This document shows, piece by piece, positions 32,328 to 40,496 of a DNA stretch of 64,000 bases. The stretch is from positions 4,278,001 through 4,342,000 of the forward strand of contig NZ_JACHMF010000001.1 of assembly GCF_014204895.1 (NCBI RefSeq), in the 5' to 3' direction. The notes under the pieces were generated by a model. It did no database searches, was not told the origin of the DNA, and saw only the letters and a program-made list of their open reading frames with translations. The stretch comes from Paractinoplanes abujensis (GTDB lineage Bacteria; Actinomycetota; Actinomycetes; Mycobacteriales; Micromonosporaceae). The translations under genes and the position numbers were made by a program. The number at the start of each line of letters is the position of its first letter. The first letter of the stretch is position 1.

Positions 32328-33097
32328 ACACCGGCGCGGCCATGGCGGCCCTGCGGGTCACGCCGCGCACGGGCCCGGGACAGCTGGAGTCGCGGTCGGG
32401 CGCCGGGGTCCATCCGGTCACCACCGCCGGCGGGCGGCCCGCGTTCCTCAAGGTCGGCACCAACCGGCGCGAGCTCGACTTCTACCGGTCGGCGGATGTC
32501 CCGGTGCGCGTGCCGGAGCTGTTGGGTCACCGGGACGACGCGCTGCTGCTCGGGGCGGCCGGCGCGACGGTCGACGTCACACAGTGGACGGACGCGATGT
32601 GGGCCGCCCTGTTCGCCGATCTGGCCGCCCTGCACGCGGCACCGCCGCCGCCGTGGGCCGCCCCGGACCCGCTGACCGAGGCGATGGCGCGACCGGACCT
32701 TGCCCTTGTTCACGAGTTCTGGGGAGCGGAGCCGGACGCGGGACCTCTGCGAGCCGCCATGGCAGGCGCGGGAACGGCGTTCGTCCACGGCGATTGCCAC
32801 ACCGAGAACATCACCGTGGACGACGGCTGCCTGGTCTTCTGCGACTGGCAGTCGACCGGTTCCGGGCGGCCGTCGTCGGATCTGGCCCTGCTGAGCGTGC
32901 GGGCCACTCCGGCCGGCGTGCGGGTGCCGCTCGAGAACTATCCGGGCCGCCCGGAACTGAGGCGCGCGACGCTGGCCGAAGAACTCGCGATACTGATATT
33001 TCAGTGGCCGCTGTACGCGGGTTACAACACGGCCGAGGGCAACGAGCGCATCCGGGCGCGGGGGCGGTTGCTGGCCCGGCAGTTCGGCGACCTTTAG
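32324..33097 (+). CDS. Aminoglycoside phosphotransferase-like kinase
   Basis: A 257-residue kinase of the APH/choline-kinase fold. The catalytic loop is FVHGDCHTENI near 150-160 and the metal-binding DWQ is in VFCDWQSTGSGRPSSDLALL. The N-lobe lysine lies in AFLKVGTNRRELDFY. Such proteins phosphorylate small molecules; resistance is only one option. GTG 32324 overlaps the DUF1345 stop, while ATG 32342 is an alternative start. Its stop overlaps the end of the convergent MFS gene by four bases. Confidence 0.8.
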   Translation: MNTGAAMAALRVTPRTGPGQLESRSGAGVHPVTTAGGRPAFLKVGTNRRELDFYRSADVPVRVPELLGHRDDALLLGAAGATVDVTQWTDAMWAALFADLAALHAAPPPPWAAPDPLTEAMARPDLALVHEFWGAEPDAGPLRAAMAGAGTAFVHGDCHTENITVDDGCLVFCDWQSTGSGRPSSDLALLSVRATPAGVRVPLENYPGRPELRRATLAEELAILIFQWPLYAGYNTAEGNERIRARGRLLARQFGDL

Positions 33098-34587
33098 GAC
33101 GCGACCCGCTCCGACGGGACGAGGCGCCACGCGAGCAGACCGGCCACCAGCAGCAGGACCGCCGCCACGTACGAGGTGGTCTGCATGGCCGACGAGAACG
33201 CCTCCTGCGCCGCCGGCACCAGCACCGCCGGACCCGACTGCACAGCCGTAGCCAACGACTCGTCCACCGCCGCCCGCGACCCCACCGGCCACCCCGACAG
33301 ATCAGGCAACGCGTCACGATAAAGCACCGCCTGCACCGTGCCCAGCAACGCAATCCCCAAAGCCACCCCCAGCTCGTACGCCATCTCCGAAATCGCCGAC
33401 GCCGCACCCGCACGCTCCGCCGGCACCGCAGCCAGCACAGCATCAGTCGCCGCCGTGAACGCCAGCCCCACACCCAGACCGACCACCACCAGCCCCACCG
33501 CCATCACCGCGAAACCGCTCAGCCCCTCCCCCACCGCCAGCACAGCCAGCCCCGCCGCGGCCGCCAGCAGCGACGCTCCCAGGGCCCGCCCCACTCCCAG
33601 CCGGGCCATCACCCGCACCGCCACCGCCACCACGGCAATCGAGGCCAGCGTCAACGGCAGCTCCCGCAACCCCGCCTGCAGCGGCGAATATCCCCGGACC
33701 AGCTGCAAGTACTGCGAGAAGAAGAACAACAACCCACTGAACGCGAAGATCGCGATCATGCTGGCCAGGATCGTCCCGCTGAACGCGGGGCGGGTGAACA
33801 GCGTGACGTCGACCAGCGGGGACGGCAACGCCCGCTGCCGCCGCACGAACCAGATCGCGCAGGCCAGGCCGGCCAGCGCAGCGATCAGGGCGGGCAGGTC
33901 GGCACCCTCGTGGGCGACGTGCTTGACGGCCCACACGATCGGGACGACGGCGGTCACTGAGAGCAGCGCGCTCAACGGGTCGAACGGGCCGGGCGCGGGG
34001 TTGCGCGACTCGGGCACCAGCAACGCCACCCCGAGCAGGACGAGCAGCATGATCGGCAGGTTGATCACGAAGACCGAACCCCACCAGAAGTGCTCCAGCA
34101 GCACCCCGCCCACCAGCGGGCCGAGCGCGGCGCCACCGGACGCCCCGGCCGCCCAGACAGCGATGGCCCGCGTGCGCAGACCAGGCTCGGGGAACAGATT
34201 GCGTACCAGGGAAAGAGTCGACGGCATCAACGTGGCCCCGGCCACCCCCAGCAGCACCCGCGCCGCGATCAGCCACCCCGCACCCGGCGCGAACGCCGCC
34301 AGCAACGACGCCGCCCCGAACCCGGCCACCCCGAACAACAGCAACCTGCGTCGGCCGATCCGATCAGCCAGCGTGCCCATACTGATCAGCAGACCGGCCA
34401 GCGCGAACGAGTAGACATCACCGATCCACAACAACTGCGTACCGGTCGGCTCCAGATCCGCCATCAACGCGGGCACCGCCAGCGCCAGCACCGTCCCGTC
34501 GACCGCCAGCAACGTCACCGCCAGCGTGAGCGCGGCCAGGGCGGCCCACCGGCGCACCCCGGCGCGCTCATCTGTTCCCACCGTCAT
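33094..34587 (-). CDS. MFS drug efflux transporter, DHA2 (14-TM) family
   Basis: A 497-residue major facilitator with about fourteen hydrophobic segments. Motif A is in ISMGTLADRIGRRRLLLFG near 75-90, motif C is probably LLGVAGATLMPSTLSLVRN near 115-135, and a WWGSVFVINLP stretch near 180 is typical of EmrB/QacA proteins. TAACGT seven bases before the ATG gives a leaderless promoter. It is divergent from a TetR gene, with two operator-like palindromes in the 64-base gap, so it is very probably an inducible drug or toxic-metabolite pump. Confidence 0.93.
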   Translation of the reverse strand: MTVGTDERAGVRRWAALAALTLAVTLLAVDGTVLALAVPALMADLEPTGTQLLWIGDVYSFALAGLLISMGTLADRIGRRRLLLFGVAGFGAASLLAAFAPGAGWLIAARVLLGVAGATLMPSTLSLVRNLFPEPGLRTRAIAVWAAGASGGAALGPLVGGVLLEHFWWGSVFVINLPIMLLVLLGVALLVPESRNPAPGPFDPLSALLSVTAVVPIVWAVKHVAHEGADLPALIAALAGLACAIWFVRRQRALPSPLVDVTLFTRPAFSGTILASMIAIFAFSGLLFFFSQYLQLVRGYSPLQAGLRELPLTLASIAVVAVAVRVMARLGVGRALGASLLAAAAGLAVLAVGEGLSGFAVMAVGLVVVGLGVGLAFTAATDAVLAAVPAERAGAASAISEMAYELGVALGIALLGTVQAVLYRDALPDLSGWPVGSRAAVDESLATAVQSGPAVLVPAAQEAFSSAMQTTSYVAAVLLLVAGLLAWRLVPSERVAS

Positions 34588-34601
34588 GCCGTCGACGTTA
34601 G

Positions 34602-34638
34602 CCGACCATCCGGTCGGCAGTACAGACCAAATGGTCGG
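34602..34638. promoter_or_regulatory. Tandem TetR operators between pump and repressor genes
   Basis: CCGACCATCCGGTCGG (34602-34617) and CAGACCAAATGGTCGG (34623-34638) share the form C-x-GACC-N4-GGTCGG and begin 21 bases apart, two helical turns. They flank the divergent start regions; the pump -10 box TAACGT adjoins the first and the repressor -10 box TACTAT (34640-34645) adjoins the second. Confidence 0.7.
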
Positions 34639-34651
34639 CTACTATGGTGAC

Positions 34652-35230
34652 GTGGCCGACTCAGATTCCGGGGGGACCATGCGCGACACGGCACGGACGC
34701 GACGGCTGGTGCTGGACGCGGCGGCCCGCACGGTCGCCGCCCAGGGCGCCGGGGTCAGCCTCGACGTGATCGCCCGCGACGCCGGGGTGTCCAAGAGCGG
34801 CCTGCTGCACCACTTCCGCAGCCGCGACCAGCTGCTGCGGGAGCTCGCCGAGGATCAGATGCAGCAGTTCCGTACGGCTGTCGACGCGGCCGTCGACCCG
34901 CGTGACCACGCGGCCGGGCGGCTCGTCCGGGGGTACGTGAACGCGGTGTTCGACGAGCTCAAGGACGGCTCAGTGGCGCCCGAGCACATCCGGCTCGTCG
35001 CGGCCCTGTCCACCGTGCCCGGGGTCGACGAGGTGATGCGGGCCGACACCCGGCACTGGACCGAGCAGTTCGAGGCCGACGGGCTGCACCCCGACCGGGT
35101 CCTGCTGATCACCCAGGCCGCCGACGGGGCCTCGCTGGCGGCGATCTACGAGGGCGAGCCCAACCCCGCGAAGAGGCAGCGCACACGCGAACTGCTGCTG
35201 CGCCTGAGTCACGGTGAGGGCGCGCCGTAG
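34652..35230 (+). CDS. TetR family repressor of the MFS pump
   Basis: A 192-residue regulator. DNA-binding residues about 10-58 include RTRRLVLDAAARTVAAQGAG and LDVIARDAGVSKSGLLHHFR. The C-terminal part matches TetR_C domains of AcrR-like drug sensors. GTG 34652 is chosen because TACTAT lies six bases upstream; ATG 34679 is the alternative. Located divergent to the pump gene with two palindromes between, it almost certainly controls both. Its 3' end overlaps a convergent lipoprotein gene by 22 bases. Confidence 0.9.
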   Translation: MADSDSGGTMRDTARTRRLVLDAAARTVAAQGAGVSLDVIARDAGVSKSGLLHHFRSRDQLLRELAEDQMQQFRTAVDAAVDPRDHAAGRLVRGYVNAVFDELKDGSVAPEHIRLVAALSTVPGVDEVMRADTRHWTEQFEADGLHPDRVLLITQAADGASLAAIYEGEPNPAKRQRTRELLLRLSHGEGAP

Positions 35231-35673
35231 GTCAGGTCCATCGAGTCGGTGTGGCCGGGCCAGGTCAGCGTGACGTGCCAGCAGCCGGGCCGGGGCAGAT
35301 CGATGATCGACGGCCCGGGCCCGCCGGCCACCTTCGCCTCGGCGCGGGTGGTGGTGCCGGCCAGCTCCGCGTCGATTCGCAGATCACCGTGCTCGTACTG
35401 ATCACGTGCGACCCAGAGGATCTTGTTGCTGCGGTCGGGGGCGGACGGGCTGCTCAACGGGTGGCCGAACAGGATGGCCAGGATGTCGCCTTCAGCGCTG
35501 TAGACGTGCTTGGTGCCGCTGCCGTCCCAGCTGAAGCCGGCGCGGGCCCACTCGGGCAGGGCATCGGTGCGGATGGTCTCGCCGCATTGTTCTCCGGCCC
35601 GCGGCTGCGCCTCCGTCGCGGAGGTGCAGCCGCCCAGCAACAACACTGCAGCGACGACGGCAAGTGTCCTCAT
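35209..35673 (-). CDS. Putative lipoprotein
   Basis: A 154-residue exported protein with lipobox LLGGC (Cys16) after a hydrophobic stretch VVAAVLLLGG. The mature part is a beta-rich domain: RTDALPEWARAGFSWDGSG, DILAILFGHPLSS, KILWVARDQYEHGDLRIDAE and a C-terminal CWHVTLTWPGHTDSMDLTY. The family is not recognised by name but similar small lipoproteins are common in Actinoplanes-like genomes. It follows the GH20 gene by 35 bases in the same direction. Confidence 0.78.
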   Translation of the reverse strand: MRTLAVVAAVLLLGGCTSATEAQPRAGEQCGETIRTDALPEWARAGFSWDGSGTKHVYSAEGDILAILFGHPLSSPSAPDRSNKILWVARDQYEHGDLRIDAELAGTTTRAEAKVAGGPGPSIIDLPRPGCWHVTLTWPGHTDSMDLTYGAPSP

Positions 35674-35708
35674 GTCAGGCAGACACCGCCGTCACCGCCC
35701 GGGTTCCG

Positions 35709-37223
35709 TCAGCCGGCCCAGTCGATCTGCGGCGAGCGGTAGAAGTCGACGCCGCGGGCGGTCCAGCGGGGTCCGTACGCCCCCAGCCGCGCCCGGAACG
35801 ACTCCCAGTCCCGCGCCGGCGACCACCCCAGCTCGGCCAGCCCGGCCAGCCGCGGCCACGCCATGTATTCGATGTCGTCCAGGCTGCGCAGCGTCTCCGA
35901 CCAGAGCGGCGCCTCCACGCCGAGCACGGCGCTTTCCGGCACACCCGTCACGTGCGTGCCCGGGTCCCAGTCGTACGCCTTGCGCACCTCGATGTACCCC
36001 GCCCAGCTCAGCCCGAGCCGCGTCGACGGGTCGTACTTCTGATCGATGTACGCCAGGTTGGCCGGCGACATGATCACCTTGGTGCCGTTGGCCACCGCCG
36101 CCGCCACTGTCGCGTTCTGCGTGGCCGAGCTCCAGTACTGCGCCACCGCGACGCCGGCCTCCGGCGCCGCCGCGATCTCGTTCCACCCGTACGCGGTCTT
36201 GCCGTATTTCGTGACCAGCGGCAGCACCCGCTTCTGGAACGTCAGGTAGTCGGCCTCGGTGGTCGCGTGCGCCTCGTCCCCGCCGATGTGCAGGTAAGGC
36301 CCGGGTGTCATCGCCGCCAGCTCGCGGATCACGTCCTCGACGAAGCGGTACGTCGTCTCGCTGCCGATGCACAGCGAGCTGTAGCCGACCGCGGTGTCCG
36401 TACGCGGCGGCGGCGCCACCCCGTCGCAGGTCAGCTCGGGGTAGGCCACCTGCGCCGCGTTCACGTGCCCCGGCATGTCGATCTCGGGCACGATCGTCAC
36501 GTACCGGCTCGCCGCGTACCGCACCAGGTCGCGGTAGCCGGCCTTGGTCAGGAAGCCGCCGCCCACCCCGTCGACCCCGGTGCCGGCCGCCCCGCCGACG
36601 GTCGTGAGCCGCGGCCACGAGTCGATCTGGATGCGCCAGCCCTGATCGTCCGACAGGTGCAGATGCAGGTAATTGACCTTGAACTTGCTGATCTCGTCGA
36701 TGTGCCGCTTGATCTCGTCCGGCGTATGGAAATGCCGGGCGATGTCCAGCATCGTCCCCCGATAACCGAACCGCGGGTAGTCGACGATCTCCCCACCGGC
36801 GATCGTCCCCGCCCCGCTCGCCGGCACCAGCTGCTGCAACGTCTGCACGCCGTTGAACAGCCCCGCCGGTGTGGCCGCCCGCAGCGTGACGCCGCGCTTG
36901 CCGACGGTAAGCCGATAGCTCTCCGGCTTCCCGTTCACGCGCCCCAGCTCCAAAGCGATCTTCGGAGTACGGCCCGGGGCCTGCCCGACGACCCGCAGGC
37001 GCAACGCCTCCCCCAGCCGCTCGGCCACCCCACGCGCCCCGCCCCGCGCCTCGATCACGGTCCTGGACGTCACGGTGAACCCGGCTCCACCCGGCCGCAC
37101 CTCGACCGGCGCCGGAATGACACTGCCCAGAGCCACCACCGGCACCGCCGCGGCGGCCGAGACCGGGGCGGCCGCGGTCAGCGGCAGAGCACAAGCCAGA
37201 AGCACTGCGAGACGTCTACGCAT
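35709..37223 (-). CDS. Secreted beta-N-acetylhexosaminidase, glycoside hydrolase family 20
   Basis: A 504-residue exported enzyme that removes terminal GlcNAc/GalNAc. Signal peptide 1-26 (MRRRLAVLLACALPLTAAAP). Residues about 30-145 are the GH20b domain and 150-500 the catalytic barrel: YRGTMLDIARHFHTPDEIKR, LHLHLSDDQGWRIQIDSWP, VPEIDMPGHV and the catalytic Asp316-Glu317 in LHIGGDEAH. WSPARDW near the end contributes the usual tryptophan. ATG 37223 is used because a longer reading only adds MYGRG before the basic signal start. Likely used for chitin oligosaccharides. Confidence 0.93.
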   Translation of the reverse strand: MRRRLAVLLACALPLTAAAPVSAAAAVPVVALGSVIPAPVEVRPGGAGFTVTSRTVIEARGGARGVAERLGEALRLRVVGQAPGRTPKIALELGRVNGKPESYRLTVGKRGVTLRAATPAGLFNGVQTLQQLVPASGAGTIAGGEIVDYPRFGYRGTMLDIARHFHTPDEIKRHIDEISKFKVNYLHLHLSDDQGWRIQIDSWPRLTTVGGAAGTGVDGVGGGFLTKAGYRDLVRYAASRYVTIVPEIDMPGHVNAAQVAYPELTCDGVAPPPRTDTAVGYSSLCIGSETTYRFVEDVIRELAAMTPGPYLHIGGDEAHATTEADYLTFQKRVLPLVTKYGKTAYGWNEIAAAPEAGVAVAQYWSSATQNATVAAAVANGTKVIMSPANLAYIDQKYDPSTRLGLSWAGYIEVRKAYDWDPGTHVTGVPESAVLGVEAPLWSETLRSLDDIEYMAWPRLAGLAELGWSPARDWESFRARLGAYGPRWTARGVDFYRSPQIDWAG

Positions 37224-37264
37224 CCCCCGACCGTACATAGCCAGTCTTCGATCTGTGAAGACTC

Positions 37265-37440
37265 TTGCCAGCCACTGACACCCCCATCGTGCTGACCATC
37301 GCCGAGATCGGACGCCTGCTCAACGTCTTCCTCGCCGCGCCCCGCGACATCGAATTCGCTCCTGGCTGGTGGCTGTGGCGGCGCTCCGTGCAGGCCAGGC
37401 CAGACGATCGCACTACCGGCGCCGGGACGTACCCGCCACG
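37265..37440 (+). pseudogene. Possible transposase C-terminal remnant
   Basis: One frame reads PIVLTIAEIGRLLNVFLAAP, then GWWLWRRSVQAR; a second frame overlapping from about 37400 continues QARRSHYRRRDVPA. Joined, this resembles the carboxy-terminal tail of actinobacterial transposases (LT-x-x-E-x-x-R-L-L, W-x-x-W-R-R-x-x-Q-A-R-x-x-x-H-Y-R-R-R). A frameshift and the lack of any catalytic part make it a scar. The first frame's stop (TAATG) touches the start of the next gene. Family assignment is from memory of the motif and tentative. Confidence 0.4.
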
Positions 37441-37473
37441 CGTTGCGACCGTGACGGCAGGCGGGAACCGATA

Positions 37474-37839
37474 ATGATCGCCGTGACCCCATGGCAGCTG
37501 CCCCTCGACAGCATCGACCAGGCCCGCTCCCTGCACCGGATGCTGTTCGAAACCACGTTCGACGAGACGCCCGCCGATGCATTCCTGGGCAGTTCTCACA
37601 TCGCCGCCGTGCAGCACCGACTCATCGACATGCTCACCGACGCCGAGCCGGACAAACGGTGGGAGCAGTGGCGACAGGCGGACCAGCATCCTCACCGAGT
37701 CGACTACGTCCGCCGTCACATCGAACAGTCGACGATCTGGTCCACCATGCCGGCCGACGACCGCCGACAGTACGTCCAAGACCTCCTCGCCCCGCTCATC
37801 CCCAGCCCGGAACTCCTGGAGGAACTGGCCAGCCTCTGA
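37474..37839 (+). CDS. Hypothetical protein
   Basis: A 121-residue soluble, acidic protein of unknown family. It reads MIAVTPWQLPLDSIDQARSL, then HRMLFETTFDETPADAFLGS, with charged helical segments (QADQHPHRVDYVRRHIEQS) and ends PSPELLEELASL. GC content and codon-position bias are slightly lower than the neighbours, and a probable transposase scar lies directly upstream, so it may be acquired DNA. No partner gene is evident. The 196 bases after it show no further gene. Confidence 0.55.
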   Translation: MIAVTPWQLPLDSIDQARSLHRMLFETTFDETPADAFLGSSHIAAVQHRLIDMLTDAEPDKRWEQWRQADQHPHRVDYVRRHIEQSTIWSTMPADDRRQYVQDLLAPLIPSPELLEELASL

Positions 37840-38035
37840 CTCGACGCGCCAAGATCACGAAGTGCCGTCGGAATACTGGTCCCACAACCTACGCGCGAAT
37901 GCCGCGACCATCCCCTGCCGGAGGCAAACCTGCTCCGGGCGAGTTTCGGAGTGCGACCACCTGGCTTGCGAGCCACCCGTCCAAGGTCCAGCAGGGTAGC
38001 CCTGCACCATCAGGCAGCCCGCGGCAAGACGTCTT

Positions 38036-38890
38036 TCAGAGAGCATTCTTGTCCGGCCCGGCAGGCGAGCGGGCAGCGTCGTCCGGACGCGTCGCCGACC
38101 AGGCGAGCACGGCGGGCGCGGATAACAGAAGCAGGTATACGACGGTCACCGCGGCGGACCACTGCACCGGCGGTGCTCCAGGGGTTGCCACGGCCGAGAA
38201 GCACAACACGCCGGCCGTATCGACCGGGTCCGGCAGCTGCCAGTAGATCCCGGCCAGGTTCTCCACCGCGAAGACCGCGGGCAGCGCGAGCAAAGCAACG
38301 CCCACGATCAGCCCCGCGCCGCCGGCTGTACGGGGCGCGGTCACGACGACGAGGGCCGCCGCCAGCGCGACGCTGACGAGTCCCGGCACGGCCACCGCCA
38401 GCAGACCCGCGGCGTCGGACGCCGAGAAGAACGGAAAGAGGGCGTACAGGATCGGCAGGACGAGCAGGAGCGCCGTGACCGCATACCGGCGGCGACCACC
38501 GGGCCGCATCCGCACGATCGGGATGGCACAGGCCAGGGCGCCCGCGCGCAGAACCTCGCCGAACTGGCTGTAGCGCAGCTGACCACGCCAGTAGGCGGTG
38601 GTCGCTTCCGTCTCCACCGGGCAACCGTTCAGGTCCTCGGGGGCAGGGGCAGGCATCGCTGTTCGACTCGCGATCAGGTCGATCGTGGCGCGGGCGGCCA
38701 GCAGCAGGCAGAACACCACCAGCAGTCGCGGTGCCGCGGAGCCGGCCAGGACGACGCACGCGGCGAGGGCCAGCAGGGCCACCGCTTCGGCGCCGTGCTG
38801 CAGTCCGGTCGCCGTGTCGAAGCCCGCGCTGACCGCTGAGACAACAGCGGCGACGCCATAGGTGGCAGCCGCCAGGGTGAAGGACCGCAC
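38036..38890 (-). CDS. Multi-pass membrane protein of unknown function
   Basis: A protein of about 284 residues with seven or eight hydrophobic segments (for example LAAATYGVAAVVSAVSAG, AVALLALAACVVLAG, YAVTALLLVLPILYALFPFF, LVSVALAAALVVVTA, VVYLLLLSAPAVLAW) and a short extracytoplasmic loop with one cysteine (PEDLNGCPVETEATT). The start is uncertain: GTG 38890 has a GAAGGA sequence just upstream and gives the first helix a short cytoplasmic head. Family not recognised. Divergent from the FGGY kinase. Confidence 0.6.
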   Translation of the reverse strand: MRSFTLAAATYGVAAVVSAVSAGFDTATGLQHGAEAVALLALAACVVLAGSAAPRLLVVFCLLLAARATIDLIASRTAMPAPAPEDLNGCPVETEATTAYWRGQLRYSQFGEVLRAGALACAIPIVRMRPGGRRRYAVTALLLVLPILYALFPFFSASDAAGLLAVAVPGLVSVALAAALVVVTAPRTAGGAGLIVGVALLALPAVFAVENLAGIYWQLPDPVDTAGVLCFSAVATPGAPPVQWSAAVTVVYLLLLSAPAVLAWSATRPDDAARSPAGPDKNAL

Positions 38891-39014
38891 GTCCTTCGAC
38901 TCTTCCAGGTCCGATCGGGTGATCAGCGCCGTAGGGCATATTTCCCGCCGGGCCGGGGCAATGTCGAGTCGGGGCTGCGGGTGGTCCGCGCCGCCGAGGA
39001 CGACAAGGACTGCC

Positions 39015-40496
39015 ATGACCCGGATCGACGACCACATCGAGCTCAAGGCCGCGCTGGACCCGCTCGTTCTGGCGTTGGACATCGGTTCCACCGCCACCCG
39101 CGGCGGGGTGCACGACGCGTCGGGCCGGCCGGTGCACGGCCTGCAGCACAAGGTGCCGCACGCCTTCACTGTCGCGCCCGACGGCACCTCCGTCATCGAC
39201 CCCGATCAGGTGACCGCCGAGGTCGGGCAGGTGCTGGACGCGGTGACCGGTGACCCGCGCCTGGGCACCCGCATCGCCGGGGTCGTCATGGACACGTTCG
39301 CCGCCTCGTTGATCGGGGTGGACGCGGCCGGGCGGGCGCTCACCCCGTGCCTCACGTACGCCGATTCGCGCAGCGCGGGCGAGGTCGCGGGGCTGCGCCG
39401 GGAACTGGACGAGCACGCGGTGCAGCAGCGCACCGGCACGCGGCTGCACACCAGCTACCACGCCCCGCGTCTGCGCTGGCTGGCCGCCACCCAGCCGCGG
39501 GTGGTGGCCGCGGCCACGCGCTGGTGGTCCCTGGGCGAATACGTCTGGGCCCAGCTGATCGGCGAGCCGCTGGCCGGCACGTCGACCGTCGCGTGGACCG
39601 GCCTGCTCGACCGCCGCACCGGCGAGCTCGACGCCGAACTGCTCGCGGCGGCCGGGGCCGAGCCCGGGCAGTTCGCCCCGCCGCGCGACCTGACCGATCC
39701 GGTGGCGGCCGGCCCGCAGGGCCGGCCCGCCCTGGCCCGGGCCCGCTGGTTCCCCGTCATCACCGACGGCTTCGCCAGCAACGTCGGCTCCGGGGCGACC
39801 GACGCCACCGTGCTCACCGCGGCCACCGCCACCAGCGGCGCGTTGCGGGTGCTGCTCGACGGTCCGGCCGACCCGTTGCCGTTCGGGTTGTGGAACTACC
39901 GGGTCGACGCGCGGCGGACCCTGCTGGGCGGGGCCATCAACGACGTCGGCCGCGCCGTGAGCTGGGCCGAGAACACGTTGCGGCTGAGCGCGGACAGCGC
40001 CGGGGTGCTGAGCGCGCCGCCGAGCGACGCCACGCCGCTGGTGCTGCCGTATTTCACCGGGGAACGCGCCCCGGGCTGGGCCGGCGGGGCCCGCGCCGCC
40101 CTGACCGGCGTCTCGGCCGCCACGGACGCCGACACGCTGTTCCGCGCGATCGTCGAGGGGGTGGCCCTGACGTACGCGCGGGTCGCCGACGAGCTGCACC
40201 CGGCCGCCCCGCAGGTGCTCGAAGTGGCGGCGGCGGGCCGGGTCAGCAACGATCGGCCCGAGTGGCTGCAGGTGCTGGCGGACGTGCTCGGCCGCCCGGT
40301 CACGCACGTGACGCGGCGGCGCTCCACCCAGCGGGGCTCGGCGCTGCTCGCCCTCGACGTGCTGGCCCCGGACACGCCGCGCGCGCCCCGGGCCACCGGC
40401 ACCACGTACGAGCCGGTGGCCGCGCACGCCGACCACTACGCGCAGCGCCGCGCCCGGTTCACCGAGCTGTACGACACGCCCGTGACGGGGACGTGA
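39015..40496 (+). CDS. FGGY-family carbohydrate kinase (gluconokinase/xylulokinase-like)
   Basis: A 493-residue sugar kinase. The N-terminal phosphate loop is LALDIGSTATRGGVHD near 18-34 and the FGGY_N domain includes CLTYADSRSAGEVAGLR. The C-terminal domain shows TDGFASNVGSGATDATVLTA, LPYFTGERAPGWAGG and AIVEGVALTYARVADEL. The TGERAPGW motif is typical of gluconokinase-like members, but no transporter or pathway gene is adjacent, so the sugar is undetermined. Its stop abuts the end of the convergent secreted-protein gene with no gap. Confidence 0.88.
   Translation: MTRIDDHIELKAALDPLVLALDIGSTATRGGVHDASGRPVHGLQHKVPHAFTVAPDGTSVIDPDQVTAEVGQVLDAVTGDPRLGTRIAGVVMDTFAASLIGVDAAGRALTPCLTYADSRSAGEVAGLRRELDEHAVQQRTGTRLHTSYHAPRLRWLAATQPRVVAAATRWWSLGEYVWAQLIGEPLAGTSTVAWTGLLDRRTGELDAELLAAAGAEPGQFAPPRDLTDPVAAGPQGRPALARARWFPVITDGFASNVGSGATDATVLTAATATSGALRVLLDGPADPLPFGLWNYRVDARRTLLGGAINDVGRAVSWAENTLRLSADSAGVLSAPPSDATPLVLPYFTGERAPGWAGGARAALTGVSAATDADTLFRAIVEGVALTYARVADELHPAAPQVLEVAAAGRVSNDRPEWLQVLADVLGRPVTHVTRRRSTQRGSALLALDVLAPDTPRAPRATGTTYEPVAAHADHYAQRRARFTELYDTPVTGT

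Noticed and set aside
32324..33097. Labelling this kinase an antibiotic-resistance gene
   Set aside because: Only the general APH fold is seen. Many such kinases act on metabolites, and nothing nearby points to a drug.
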